Shown: in pieces, positions 1-8,862 of the stretch
Layout of the letters: the number at the start of each line of letters is the position of its first letter
Numbering within the stretch: position 1 is the first letter of the stretch
DNA from: CAZLYF01 sp964586835
GTDB taxonomy: Bacteria > Bacillota > Clostridia > Christensenellales > Aristaeellaceae
DNA: 64,000 nt
Reading direction: 5' to 3'
Assembly: GCA_964586835.1 (NCBI GenBank)
Contig: CAZPIC010000005.1
Coordinates: 40,079 to 104,078 of the forward strand
The notes under the pieces: generated by a model
What the model saw: the letters and a program-made list of their open reading frames with translations, nothing else
What the model was told of the DNA's origin: nothing
Database searches by the model: none
Program-made: the position numbers and the translations under genes

Positions 1-164
1 CCTCCTTTATCGGACAAATGCTCAACCACGAAGGGTCCGCAACCCTGCCTGGCGGTGTGATGGCCGCGGCATGCGTGTTTTATGTGATCCCCATCATCAT
101 CCTGTTTACACTGTCGCAAAAGACCCTGTTGCAGGTCAGTCAGGGAGGGAGCAAGCAACTATGA
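1..164 (+). CDS. Carbohydrate ABC transporter permease, C-terminal end (partial)
   Basis: Reading from base 3, the window opens inside a gene whose last 53 residues are visible. They include a short polar loop, one hydrophobic helix around FYVIPIIILFTL and the tail LSQKTLLQ followed by a short basic end. This matches the C-terminus of MalG/UgpE-type inner-membrane permeases, which typically end FxxQRxxxxG. The stop TGA at 162-164 overlaps the ATG of the following ATPase gene (ATGA), which implies translational coupling and one transporter operon. The family assignment rests on the short tail plus the MalK-type neighbour; substrate specificity cannot be read. Confidence 0.72.
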   Translation, partial: SFIGQMLNHEGSATLPGGVMAAACVFYVIPIIILFTLSQKTLLQVSQGGSKQL

Positions 165-1315
165 GCGAGCCAATGATCCGGTTGCAGAACATCAGCAAAT
201 CCTATGACGGCGGGAGAACGTACGCCGTCCAAGACCTGAATCTTGCAATCGACAAGGGAGACTTCATCGCGCTTTTAGGCCCCTCTGGCTGTGGTAAAAG
301 CACCACGTTGATGATGCTTTGCGGCCTTTACAGGCCCACGAGCGGTGATATTTTCTTCCACGGTCGGCGCGTCAACGATGTGCTTCCCAAGGATCGCAAC
401 ATCGGCATGGTTTTTCAGAGCTACGCCCTCTATCCCAGCATGAACGTATTTGAGAACATCGCCTTTCCGCTTAAACAGCTAAAAACGCTGAACAAGCATC
501 AGATCAGGGAGAAGGTCCAGCAGGTGGCGGAGATTGTCAAGATCCCGGAGCTTCTCAAACGCATGCCGGCACAGCTGTCTGGCGGTCAGCAACAGCGAGT
601 TGCCATGTGCCGGGCGCTGGCGAAAAACCCGGATATCCTGCTGCTGGACGAACCCATGTCCAACCTGGATGCACGCCTGAAACTGGAAATCCGAGACGAA
701 ATCAAGAAACTGCAAAAACAGCTGGGGCTCACCGCCATTATCGTGACCCATGATCAGGAAGAGGCGTTGGCGATCTCCACGAAGGTCGCTGTGATCGATG
801 CGGGAAGCGTACAGCAGTATGCCGCACCGGACGACCTGTACGCCAGACCGGAAAACCTGTTTGTGGCTTCTTTTATTGGGACACCGCCGATGAACTTCAT
901 CACGGGGCACCTGGAGCGCCGCAGTGACGGGCTGCTGTGCCGGACTCCATGCGGAGATCTGCATCTACCGTCTGGATTTGTAGATGAAAACTACGAAAAC
1001 ATTGGGGAGGGGGTCACGCTTGGGATCCGCCCACATCTGTTTGAGCTGGTGGAAGATGCCCGACAGGCCTTTCAGTTTGAGGTGGACTATATTGAGCACC
1101 TGGGGAGAGAATGCCTGGTCAAGAGCTATTCTGAGGACCTCAGCGTACGCATTTTGTTGCCAGCCAGGGTAGAACGGGACATTGGCAGACAGATCCTTGT
1201 CCGTCCGAGGCTCGACGGTGTCTGCGTTTTTGACAACAGAACCAGGGAAAACATCACAACACCTCGAAAAAGGAACGGCGCTCGCTGCACCACGGCATCA
1301 TCACGAGGCGGCTGA
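161..1315 (+). CDS. Sugar ABC transporter ATP-binding protein (MalK/UgpC/MsmX type)
   Basis: This is the 384-residue cytoplasmic ATPase that would power a carbohydrate importer. It has Walker A GPSGCGKST (residues 40-48), a Q-loop in MVFQSYALYP, the signature LSGGQQQ, Walker B ILLLDEP and the switch His in IIVTHD. A C-terminal extension of about 130 residues fits the TOBE/OB regulatory fold of MalK-like ATPases. The ATG at 161 was chosen over an upstream in-frame start at 71 because it is preceded by GGGAGGGA and overlaps the permease stop as ATGA. The next genes encode an oxidoreductase and a sugar isomerase-like protein, so the importer probably feeds a carbohydrate or polyol pathway. Confidence 0.93.
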   Translation: MSEPMIRLQNISKSYDGGRTYAVQDLNLAIDKGDFIALLGPSGCGKSTTLMMLCGLYRPTSGDIFFHGRRVNDVLPKDRNIGMVFQSYALYPSMNVFENIAFPLKQLKTLNKHQIREKVQQVAEIVKIPELLKRMPAQLSGGQQQRVAMCRALAKNPDILLLDEPMSNLDARLKLEIRDEIKKLQKQLGLTAIIVTHDQEEALAISTKVAVIDAGSVQQYAAPDDLYARPENLFVASFIGTPPMNFITGHLERRSDGLLCRTPCGDLHLPSGFVDENYENIGEGVTLGIRPHLFELVEDARQAFQFEVDYIEHLGRECLVKSYSEDLSVRILLPARVERDIGRQILVRPRLDGVCVFDNRTRENITTPRKRNGARCTTASSRGG

Positions 1316-1428
1316 CCGTCATTCCCGAGAGAGGGGCAAAGGCGCGACCTGCCGCGCAGGGTCGCTTCCCAGAGACTGTCGAGGCGGGTGACAGAGCCTG
1401 TTTCTCGTGTGGACAAGGAGGTTCAGAT

Positions 1429-2508
1429 TTGAGGAAGATATTTCGTTGCGGAATCATCGGTTCTGGCCATATCGCGACTGAGCATGCTCGAGATATGCAG
1501 CGGTGCGGAACCCTGGTTCCTTACGCCCTTTGTGATGTGGACGCGGGTGCCCTCGGCGCCATGGGAGATGAATTCGGTGTCCCCGGGGAGCGTCGCTTTT
1601 CCGACTACAGGCAGCTGCTGGAGCTCTCCGATGTCGATGCGGTGATCATCTGCACGCCCAACGCAAGCCATTTTCCCATCACCCGGGATGCCATTGCCCA
1701 TGGCAAGGCGTATGCGCTGGAAAAACCGGCAGCTATGACGGCCGCTGAGGCAAAGCTGCTTGTAGAGGCGACACGGGCTAAAGCCCTGCCGAACATGGTC
1801 TGTTTCTCGTATCGCTACCTGCCTGCAGCCTGGTATGCCAAACAGCTGTTGGACAGCGGCGCCCTCGGCACGCTGCACCACGTCTATGCACAGTATATCG
1901 AAGGCAAGAATGACAACGAGCATCTGCCTCTTTTATGGCGATATCAAAAGGAACTCGCAGGCAGTGGCAGCCTGGGAGATTTGGGCTCCCACCTCATTGA
2001 TCTGGCACGCTGGTTTGTCGGTGAGTTCGACAGTGTGACGGGCACCTCGGGCATCATCATAGACAAGCGTAGGCTGTTGGATGGTAGTGGGTTCGGAATG
2101 GTGGATACGGAGGATTATTTTCACTTCATGGGCAGAATGTCCGGCCATGTCAGCGCTATGTTCGCCTTCACCAAATTTGCCTGGGGCCGCAAAAACGCGC
2201 AGCGCATTGAAGTCTACGGCAGCCGAGGCGGGTTGATCTACACGCTGGAAAAGGGCGTGGACCGTCTGAGCCTTTGCCTGGGTGAGGTGTACGGGCGGTC
2301 CGGAGACTGGACGGAAGTCACGCTTGACCGTGAGCTGCCGGGACAGATGGAAACATTCTACAAGCTGCTGTGCGGGCACGATACCCGTATCGCAGCGGAT
2401 ATCTATGACGGCTACATGGCGCAGGTGGTCATCGATGAGCTTCTCTTGTCAGCTGAAACCGGCACCTGGCGTCCAATCAAGAGGCAAGAGGACGGTGCTG
2501 GCCTCTGA
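1429..2508 (+). CDS. Gfo/Idh/MocA family NAD(P)-dependent oxidoreductase
   Basis: The 359-residue protein starts with TTG at 1429, seven bases after a full AAGGAGG. The N-terminal Rossmann fold shows GIIGSGHIA (residues 8-16), and the family EKP motif is present in ALEKPAAM (98-100) with its catalytic-site Lys. The second half carries GDLGSHLIDLARW (183-195), the usual active-site His region of the alpha/beta dimerisation domain. Family members oxidise or epimerise sugars, inositols or sugar derivatives with NAD(P). It lies between a sugar ABC ATPase and a TIM-barrel isomerase, so a role in catabolism of the imported carbohydrate is likely. The exact substrate is not readable. Confidence 0.92.
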   Translation: MRKIFRCGIIGSGHIATEHARDMQRCGTLVPYALCDVDAGALGAMGDEFGVPGERRFSDYRQLLELSDVDAVIICTPNASHFPITRDAIAHGKAYALEKPAAMTAAEAKLLVEATRAKALPNMVCFSYRYLPAAWYAKQLLDSGALGTLHHVYAQYIEGKNDNEHLPLLWRYQKELAGSGSLGDLGSHLIDLARWFVGEFDSVTGTSGIIIDKRRLLDGSGFGMVDTEDYFHFMGRMSGHVSAMFAFTKFAWGRKNAQRIEVYGSRGGLIYTLEKGVDRLSLCLGEVYGRSGDWTEVTLDRELPGQMETFYKLLCGHDTRIAADIYDGYMAQVVIDELLLSAETGTWRPIKRQEDGAGL

Positions 2509-2692
2509 AAGGGGCGGATAAGCCGAATCCAGACAGGATCGTACGGAAGAGACTCCAGCAGGGCGCAGACCAGAGAAGCTGGGCGTGTACAGCGGTGCCT
2601 GACACATGGAGGGTGTGCGGGATAGCCACTTGCCCAGTCATCCAGGATAACCAGCCCTGGAGATCACAAAACGCAGTGTGGGAGGTAGGGTC

Positions 2693-3634
2693 ATGAAACT
2701 GGGGCTCTATACGGAATGCTTGGGCAACCACCCCTTTGAGGAGATGCTGGAACTGGCCGCTTCTATGGAGATCAGGGCGCTGGAATTTGGCACAGGAAAC
2801 TGGTCCCGCCCTGCGCATCTGGATCTGAACCTCTTGCTCGAAAGCTCAGCTGCGAGGGACGAATTCCTTGCGGAGATTGCAGACCGAGGTCTGGAAATAG
2901 AAGCCCTGAACTGTTCCGGCAACCACCTGGATCCATCCGAGACAGGTAAACTGCATGCTGTGGTTGTTGAGAAGACATTTAGGCTGGCCGGGCTGCTGGG
3001 CGTGAAAAAGATCGTCATGATGAGCGGGCTGCCAGGCGGCGGACCCGGAGCAAAATACCCGGTTTGGGTTACGAATACATGGCCAACGATTTTCTGCGAA
3101 ATGCTGGAGTACCAGTGGAGGGAGGTTGCTGTTCCATGGTGGCGCGAAGCTGTAAAGCGCGCGCAACAGCATGGCGTTGAAAGGATTGCGCTTGAGAACC
3201 ATCCCAACATGCTGGTATTTAGTGTCAGCACCATGTTTCGCATGCGGGACGCGGCGGGGGAAATGCTTGGGCTGAACCTGGACCCCAGCCACACCTTCTA
3301 CATGGGTGGTGACCCGGTGATGATGGCCAAAAAGCTGGCAGCAGCCGGCATGATCTATCATGTTCATGGAAAGGATACCCGGATTGAGCCGGAGGTCGCC
3401 GGCTTGGAAACGCTGATGGAAGTCGGGCCTCACGACGCAAAGCCTGGGGACCGTGCCTGGAACTACGTAGCGCTGGGTTACGGACACGATCAGCTGTGGT
3501 GGAAAAGCTTTCTATCAGCCTTGAAGATGAACGGTTACGATGGGGTCGTTAGCCTGGAAGTGGGCGATCGCCTCATGACGGACGTCCAGGCCATCAGAAA
3601 ATCTGCCGCATTCCTCCTGGAAGCGATGCTGTGA
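2693..3634 (+). CDS. Sugar phosphate isomerase/epimerase-like TIM-barrel protein
   Basis: This 313-residue protein has the xylose-isomerase-like/AP-endonuclease-2 fold. Likely metal ligands appear in order: Glu in RIALENHPN, Asp and His in LNLDPSHTFYMGG, His and Asp in IYHVHGKDTR, and Glu in VVSLEVGDR. Proteins of this family isomerise or dehydrate sugars and inositol intermediates with a divalent metal. ATG 2693 is preferred to an in-frame GTG at 2678 because GGGAGG lies just upstream of it. A gap of 184 bases without a recognisable gene separates it from the oxidoreductase. With that gene and the ABC importer it forms a likely carbohydrate-use operon. Confidence 0.88.
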   Translation: MKLGLYTECLGNHPFEEMLELAASMEIRALEFGTGNWSRPAHLDLNLLLESSAARDEFLAEIADRGLEIEALNCSGNHLDPSETGKLHAVVVEKTFRLAGLLGVKKIVMMSGLPGGGPGAKYPVWVTNTWPTIFCEMLEYQWREVAVPWWREAVKRAQQHGVERIALENHPNMLVFSVSTMFRMRDAAGEMLGLNLDPSHTFYMGGDPVMMAKKLAAAGMIYHVHGKDTRIEPEVAGLETLMEVGPHDAKPGDRAWNYVALGYGHDQLWWKSFLSALKMNGYDGVVSLEVGDRLMTDVQAIRKSAAFLLEAML

Positions 3635-3653
3635 CCCTTCCTCTCAAAAGGCC

Positions 3654-3695
3654 ATCCTGCCACCTTGTTTTGCCGGGAGGAGGGCAGATTTTTAT
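3654..3695 (+). terminator. Probable rho-independent terminator after the isomerase gene
   Basis: A short stem (CTGCC at 3657-3661 with GGCAG at 3683-3687, extendable by CC/GG pairs) is followed directly by ATTTTTAT, about 20 bases after the stop codon. The rest of the gap to 4123, about 430 bases, holds nothing I recognise. Confidence 0.5.
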
Positions 3696-4123
3696 AAGGA
3701 CTTTGCCTGTTAGCGATTGATGCATCCAGCCTTGGCCAAGGCCTCCACCCCTGCCGACCAGGCCCTGTCCCCGGGATCAGGGTCGTGTGGAAGGAGTGGG
3801 TCAGGGTGAGATAGATGCTTGTCAGGGTCAGACTCGTGCGCATTCATCCAGCGTTCGGCGCGCACCGGGCAGGGAGAGGAGAAGGGGGCGCATCCTCTGA
3901 CGCCCTGGCATCAATGCTGAGCACCAGCAGACGGCGTTTTTGACACGCAGGGTGGGCTGTCCTCTCCGACGATCGGAAAAGGGAACACCTGCATTGGAAG
4001 CCTTTTTGCGAAGGTTGGGCCGATGGCGAATTTCTGTTTTTATTTGCCGGAACTGAAGCCCTGCCGGACCGCTATCACAGGTGAAAAACGCTTTATGTCC
4101 GGAAGCGTTTCGGCTTTGACCTG

Positions 4124-5329
4124 TCAAACGCGCTCTGCTGAAAAAAGACTGAAGGCGCCCAGAGTAGTGATGGACAGCCACAAGATCAGCATGCTGGTCC
4201 AACCCAGTCGATCGAGGAGCAGTCCGGAGAGGGCTGCGGTGGAGCCTGCTGCCAGGTATGAAGTAAAATCAAGGAACCCCGCTACTCCAGACACCCGACC
4301 GTCATGGACGAAACGTAAAGGGTAAACGCCCAAGAGCAGGGTATTGGCCATACTCATCGCGCCGGAAGCCAGTGCCAGACATAGCATGGCAACGACTGCC
4401 CCTGCACGCCATGCAAGAGCCAGCACACCGGTCATCAGAGTCCCCGCGAGAAAGCTCAACGCCGCGAGGCGCGTAAGCTTCACGCGGGTTTTTCTATATA
4501 TTCGTGTCACGATCAAAATACCCATGAAGCTGGATACCGGGAGGAGCAGCATATACAGCACAGCATGCGTGACGTCAAGGCTGTATGTTTCCATAAAAAA
4601 GGTGGCTGCCCAGAGGGAAATGCCATCGCGGACAATGCCCTGGCAGATACAGGCGAAGGCCACAAACCGCACCTGCCGCCGCTTCAGGATCACAGAAAGA
4701 GGGGGTAGCTGCCTGTCGGGAGGAGAAGCACGGGTGTGGGAGAGCGCCTCCGCAGGGCCGTCGCGGAAGACCCGCAGATGCAAAAACAGGGGAATCACGG
4801 CGATCAGTGCCGGAGCCAGAAATAGGTTTCTCCAGCTGCCGACTGAGGCCAAAGTGCCAGAGAGAAGCATGGACAGCAGAGCCCCGGCAGCCATGGAAGT
4901 GCTGACCCTCATCACGGCCGCGCCGCCTTCCTGGGGGCCGTACCAAGCGGCGACTGTTTTGGCGATGGGACCCCATAGCATGGCCTGGAACCACCCATTC
5001 ACGCCCCAGCACAGCATCATGGCCCAAAAATCTTGCACCATCGAAAATACAGCGTTCGCAAGGGCAGAGAGCCCAAGCCCAAGCAGGATGAGCTTTCTGG
5101 CGCTGTGCCTGTCTCCGAGAGGGCCATTGATCAAGTGCCCCAGTCCGTAGGTCCATAGGAAGGCGCTGGACAACAAGCCCAATGAGGTTCGTGGCAGGTG
5201 CAGCTCCGCTTCAATAGAGGGCAGCGCCAAAGGCAGGTTATTTCTCAGAAGGTAAGCGGTGGCATACACCATCCAGCTGCAAACCAGGATGATCGCCCGT
5301 TCGGACAGACGTCCCTTTGTCAGTTTCAT
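4124..5329 (-). CDS. MFS transporter, organophosphate:phosphate antiporter-like (GlpT/UhpT type)
   Basis: A 401-residue membrane protein with about twelve hydrophobic segments. The N-terminal half contains YLLRNNLPLALPSI, GLGHLINGPLGDR (the loop 2-3 MFS motif) and WGVNGWFQAMLWGPIAKTVA, resembling the GlpT/UhpT/PgtP branch (RxN, WxxNGxxQxxGWP). The substrate could therefore be a phosphorylated or charged small compound. The start ATG (complement of 5327-5329) overlaps the TGA of the upstream PHP gene as ATGA, so the two are translationally coupled. An in-frame extension to 5395 exists but has no better ribosome-binding site. The PHP neighbour suggests import of a phospho-compound that is then hydrolysed. 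Confidence 0.88.
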   Translation of the reverse strand: MKLTKGRLSERAIILVCSWMVYATAYLLRNNLPLALPSIEAELHLPRTSLGLLSSAFLWTYGLGHLINGPLGDRHSARKLILLGLGLSALANAVFSMVQDFWAMMLCWGVNGWFQAMLWGPIAKTVAAWYGPQEGGAAVMRVSTSMAAGALLSMLLSGTLASVGSWRNLFLAPALIAVIPLFLHLRVFRDGPAEALSHTRASPPDRQLPPLSVILKRRQVRFVAFACICQGIVRDGISLWAATFFMETYSLDVTHAVLYMLLLPVSSFMGILIVTRIYRKTRVKLTRLAALSFLAGTLMTGVLALAWRAGAVVAMLCLALASGAMSMANTLLLGVYPLRFVHDGRVSGVAGFLDFTSYLAAGSTAALSGLLLDRLGWTSMLILWLSITTLGAFSLFSAERV

Positions 5330-6315
5330 GACGAAGCCCCGGTCTGGGGAAAGAGAGGCTGGCTCCAGGCTGTACGGCCATCTTGGCGCTGACAACGTAT
5401 GCGGAGATAGCTTTCACGGCCACTGAGGACATGCCGTGCAGAGACGACATCGTCGCTGCCTGAAGCACTCCAGACCGTTGAACCGCAGCCGATGCTGCCG
5501 CCGCAGACGAAGTTGACCTGCTGTACCCCGGTGCATTCCACAAAAGCCACCCCTTCGAGGATGCCGTACCTGAGGATCCTGGGCCCAGTAGAAGCGTAGA
5601 AGTCGCCGTCGATGATGGCTTGGAGGATAGCATCTCGTGTCAGACGCGCAGCATATGCCATGATCCATCCGCCAAAGGAATCGTCCGGGGATCCAGCGTT
5701 GTGATTGTCATCGGTGGCCACTGCGTAGATCCGGGAGCCGTCACTGAGAAGGTTGTCCCAGTAGGTCTCGGCGCATCCGGTATAGTCTTCCAGCGAGCAA
5801 CCGTAGTTGTGGACTTCTATCCCTGCGAAGCCTTCCAACAAGCCGAAGTCCCGTGGCTGTACCCTGGACCAAAGGGGGTGGTTGTAGAAGGCTATGCAGC
5901 CATGACCGCGGACGTATTCAAGCATGTCACGCACGCTGTCCACTCCCTTAAAGGGAAGCCTGGGCATCACCTCGCTTGGGCGAAAACGGCCCATGGTCGC
6001 GGAAGCCAGCATCGCTTCCGTGCCCTCGATGGCATTGATGTGGTGGCAGCGCTCGGCCTCCCCGCTGTTTCGGCCTGTCTTACAGCCCCACTCAAGCCCG
6101 GGAATGACGAGAAAGGAATGGTCCTGAAGGTCACTCCTGTCAGTGAATTGATCGTGCTCCGTGAAACTCAGGAAATCATAGCCCGCCTCTTGATAGCGGT
6201 GGACCAGTTCCTCAGCCGACAGCTTCCCATCGGATGCAGTGGAGTGGCAGTGGAGATTGCCCCTGAAAAAGGACTTATTGTCCGCGAAACGCACCTGGTC
6301 GCTGTAGCTGTACAT
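5326..6315 (-). CDS. PHP-domain metal-dependent phosphoesterase-like protein
   Basis: The 329-residue protein starts with the PHP metal site motif NLHCHSTASDG (H22, H24), followed by FTEHD (H54, D55), GLEWG and a C-terminal VATDDNHN. These are the expected divalent-metal ligands of PHP phosphatases such as the TrpH/YciV-type nucleotide phosphatases and histidinol phosphatase. The start at 6315 is preferred because GGGGGA lies 7 bases upstream; an in-frame extension to 6354 lacks a good site. It is translationally coupled to the downstream transporter. The C-terminal 100 residues look beta-rich and are not recognised as a separate domain. The physiological substrate is unknown. Confidence 0.85.
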   Translation of the reverse strand: MYSYSDQVRFADNKSFFRGNLHCHSTASDGKLSAEELVHRYQEAGYDFLSFTEHDQFTDRSDLQDHSFLVIPGLEWGCKTGRNSGEAERCHHINAIEGTEAMLASATMGRFRPSEVMPRLPFKGVDSVRDMLEYVRGHGCIAFYNHPLWSRVQPRDFGLLEGFAGIEVHNYGCSLEDYTGCAETYWDNLLSDGSRIYAVATDDNHNAGSPDDSFGGWIMAYAARLTRDAILQAIIDGDFYASTGPRILRYGILEGVAFVECTGVQQVNFVCGGSIGCGSTVWSASGSDDVVSARHVLSGRESYLRIRCQRQDGRTAWSQPLFPQTGASS

Positions 6316-6777
6316 GCTTCGTCCCCCACGTTTCAGTGCCTGCTGAGTGATCAAGGATTCTACCTGATTTCCGAGGCTACGATGTGACCACTATATCAGA
6401 AACAGTGCTCAAATGCCTGTGATTTTTGAGTGCACGTACACGGTCCGATTCTCAGAATCGCTCCGTAGTTTGCGCACGGGGCATCGCTGCTTATCAGGAG
6501 ACTCGTTGCTTTGCACTCAGCACGGTTACTACGAAAGTGCTCCCTTCAGCCAGAGGCCCGACCGCTCTCATGGACTTCATCAGCGGTCATCGCAACAGGT
6601 GGCGGGGTTTTCGGGCCTCAGGAGGGGGTATTTTCTTTCTTTTCACCTGTTCATCACTGAGATGGCACCAGAACTCCAGATATGTTGGCATTCTATAGGA
6701 CTCTTTTCTTGTCAGGAGGAGATCGTAATAGTCATGTTTCGACATGTATTATGTGATCATTGGTTTGGAGGTGTGGG

Positions 6778-7231
6778 ATGTTCCTGCGCAAGAATTTCAA
6801 CCGCAAAACTAGGCGCACTCAGCTCACGATCGTGTATGAAATCGAGGCATATAGGGAACAGCCAGGCACTAAACCATGCTCAGCACCGGTCACTTGGATG
6901 CTGCGGACAGGGAATGCGAGGATCTGATCACTCATTTTGAGGAAGTCGCCAGACAGATAACGAAGTCTTGCCAGGAGAAAACCAGACTTATGTTTCTGGG
7001 ACTCCATATGGACGAAATGATAGCGCTAGAGACGCAGGAAAGAAAAAATCCAACTATGTGGCATTGCGCAGGATCTACCATGAATTGAACCTGCATTGTT
7101 CATTCACAATAGGCAAGGAGTCAACCAGGCTGAGTATGACCACAACGTCATCTTCAAGCTCCGGGCATGCTCCGAGCGGCTTCATCCCTGCTCCAAGAAA
7201 CAGGCTGATGAGGAAAAGGATCAGTATTGAA
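6778..7231 (+). pseudogene. Decayed IS1634-family transposase N-terminal fragment
   Basis: Three reading frames each hold a successive piece of the N-terminus typical of IS1634-type (IS4-like DDE) transposases: MFLRKNFNRKTR...AYREQ from 6778, then LDAADRECEDLITHFEEVAR from about 6894, then KKSNYVALRRIYHELNLH (7040-7095), then QAEYDHNVIFKL...CSKKQADEEKDQY up to a stop near 7231. At least three frameshifts separate them, and the DDE catalytic part is gone. I recognise the order of conserved phrases from the family, not from a search. The rest of the 6316-7351 gap shows no other gene. Confidence 0.62.
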
Positions 7232-7351
7232 ACAGGATGCGCGCGGCAGTGCCGGAAAAGGGAAGGGAAAAAGGACCAGGGTTGCCCTTTAGCGGGAGAC
7301 GCGCGGGTAACCGACAAAGACACCGGGCGTGTTCTCATCGCCTGCGGCATA

Positions 7352-8431
7352 TCAGCTGGAGGAGGCAGGCTTTCTCGCCAGAGAAATCAGCAGGAGGCAG
7401 ATCAGCAGGGAAAAGGCAGGGACCAGTGGGGGCGTCCGATACTCTTCATACACGCCCGAGGAGCCTGGGGGCGGCAGAGGGGATGGGTCATAGGGAAGCC
7501 CGTTTTGTTCCGCAAGCCCCCGTATGTTGAGAAGATGGATCACAGGCGTACCCTGGGCTGCATATTCGTAGATCAGCCCGCGGTCCGTGGTATCGGGGAT
7601 GGGGGGAGGGGCTGACACGAGCCCGTTGGGAAAGCGAAGGCTATCGGCACCGATCCCCGCATTGACACTTGCGCCACCGATATTGACAAAGCAATGCACC
7701 GGATCCCCGTAAAGCGCCATCCGGGCTTTGGCGCTTGCAGCGAGGTCAGTTTCGCTGATCAGGGAAAATCCGTCGTCATCGGCGATGGACAGCATACGCT
7801 GCCTGGCATTTGGAAACAGGAGGTTCCCATCGCCCTGGTCAGAATCTCCGCCCAGGGAAACCGCAAGTATTTCGTACTCCAGCGCATCCGCTTGCCTTGC
7901 AGTCTCCAGAATCCTGACAACCGCCATCTCTGGCCTCGTCGCGCCGAACATGGAGGCCCCGTAGGATGCGATCACCTTGGGCACGAGGTCCATTTCATTC
8001 GCGGCAGCTACAGCGGCAAGGCAAAGCCCGGGGAAAGATCCGCTCATGCCAATGGCGACCACCTGCCCTGGCTGCAGACCTGCCTGATGATAATACTTGA
8101 CGATCAGGGCAGCGAAATCCGGCTGCAGGGAGGTGCGCTTAGCCTGCACATCACCAAGTGAGGTGGTCAATTCGGTCCACTGAGGCCCAAGCAGTCCGGT
8201 CAGATTGATGTCTTCCGGTTCCATCGTGATGCCTTCCCGGCGCATCACCTCGGTCACGGATTCCATAGCCCGAGCCATGCGCTGGGCAGCTGCCAGCTGC
8301 GTGTCTGCATATGGGAGGCGTGTGCGGGGGCGAATGAGAAGGCTGCCTCCCACTCCGGAAAGGGCGGTCAGAAGCGCCAGGACTGCGGGCAGTGGACGCA
8401 GCTTGATGCTCGGGAGGTCAAAGGATTTCAC
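7352..8431 (-). CDS. pgsW: Poly-gamma-glutamate system protein PgsW
   Basis: A 359-residue protein with one N-terminal membrane segment (ALLTALSGVGGSLLI), a long soluble domain containing VAIGMSGSFPGL and VFASYGAS-type glycine-rich turns, and a C-terminal hydrophobic helix LVPAFSLLICLLLISL. This matches the PgsW family found beside pgsB-pgsC in Bacillota and other phyla. Its biochemical function is not established. It starts with GTG overlapping the pgsC stop (GTGA at 8428-8431), so it is the third gene of a tight operon. The recognition rests on sequence style plus neighbours. A CapA/PgsA-type protein, the usual fourth component, is not adjacent. Confidence 0.82.
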   Translation of the reverse strand: MKSFDLPSIKLRPLPAVLALLTALSGVGGSLLIRPRTRLPYADTQLAAAQRMARAMESVTEVMRREGITMEPEDINLTGLLGPQWTELTTSLGDVQAKRTSLQPDFAALIVKYYHQAGLQPGQVVAIGMSGSFPGLCLAAVAAANEMDLVPKVIASYGASMFGATRPEMAVVRILETARQADALEYEILAVSLGGDSDQGDGNLLFPNARQRMLSIADDDGFSLISETDLAASAKARMALYGDPVHCFVNIGGASVNAGIGADSLRFPNGLVSAPPPIPDTTDRGLIYEYAAQGTPVIHLLNIRGLAEQNGLPYDPSPLPPPGSSGVYEEYRTPPLVPAFSLLICLLLISLARKPASSS

Positions 8432-8862
8432 CGTGCGTATACCATGAACAGGACCAGGCGAATCAGTGCTGCGGACAGCAGCACGCCCAGAAGCGTACGG
8501 AAGATGCCCTGTTTATACATGTCATTGGCAATCAGTCCCGGTACCACATGCCCGATGATCCGAAGATCCACAGGAGAAATGCCGGTCGTGCGAAGCAGGC
8601 TTTCCACCACCCAACCAGCTGTCAGTGAGATCATCATGGTCAGCATGAACCGTCTTCTCCCAAAAAGGATTACCCTCAGAGAGAGTGCCCGCATGAAGAG
8701 ACAGACAGCTGCAGCCACGGTGAGGGTAGATACGAGCCTGAGCGGCTGCTCGAAAAACTGAGACAGGTAGCCAGCGGAAACCATGCCGCCCGCCAGAAGT
8801 CCAAGAACCTCGTACAGGATGAAACTGAGCAGCACGCTCAGCGCGATGGCGACGTCAGCCAT
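8428..8862 (-). CDS. pgsC: Poly-gamma-glutamate biosynthesis membrane protein PgsC/CapC
   Basis: A 144-residue polytopic membrane protein (Bacillus PgsC is about 149) with four or more hydrophobic helices. It includes YEVLGLLAGGMVSAGYLS near the N-terminus and RIIGHVVPGLIANDMYKQG near the C-terminus, both hallmarks of CapC/PgsC. It partners with PgsB in the membrane complex that polymerises glutamate. The second ATG (8862) was chosen because AAAGGGG sits 6 bases upstream of it, whereas the ATG at 8868 directly abuts that site. The gene overlaps the end of pgsB and its stop overlaps the pgsW start, consistent with stoichiometric expression. Confidence 0.92.
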   Translation of the reverse strand: MADVAIALSVLLSFILYEVLGLLAGGMVSAGYLSQFFEQPLRLVSTLTVAAAVCLFMRALSLRVILFGRRRFMLTMMISLTAGWVVESLLRTTGISPVDLRIIGHVVPGLIANDMYKQGIFRTLLGVLLSAALIRLVLFMVYAR

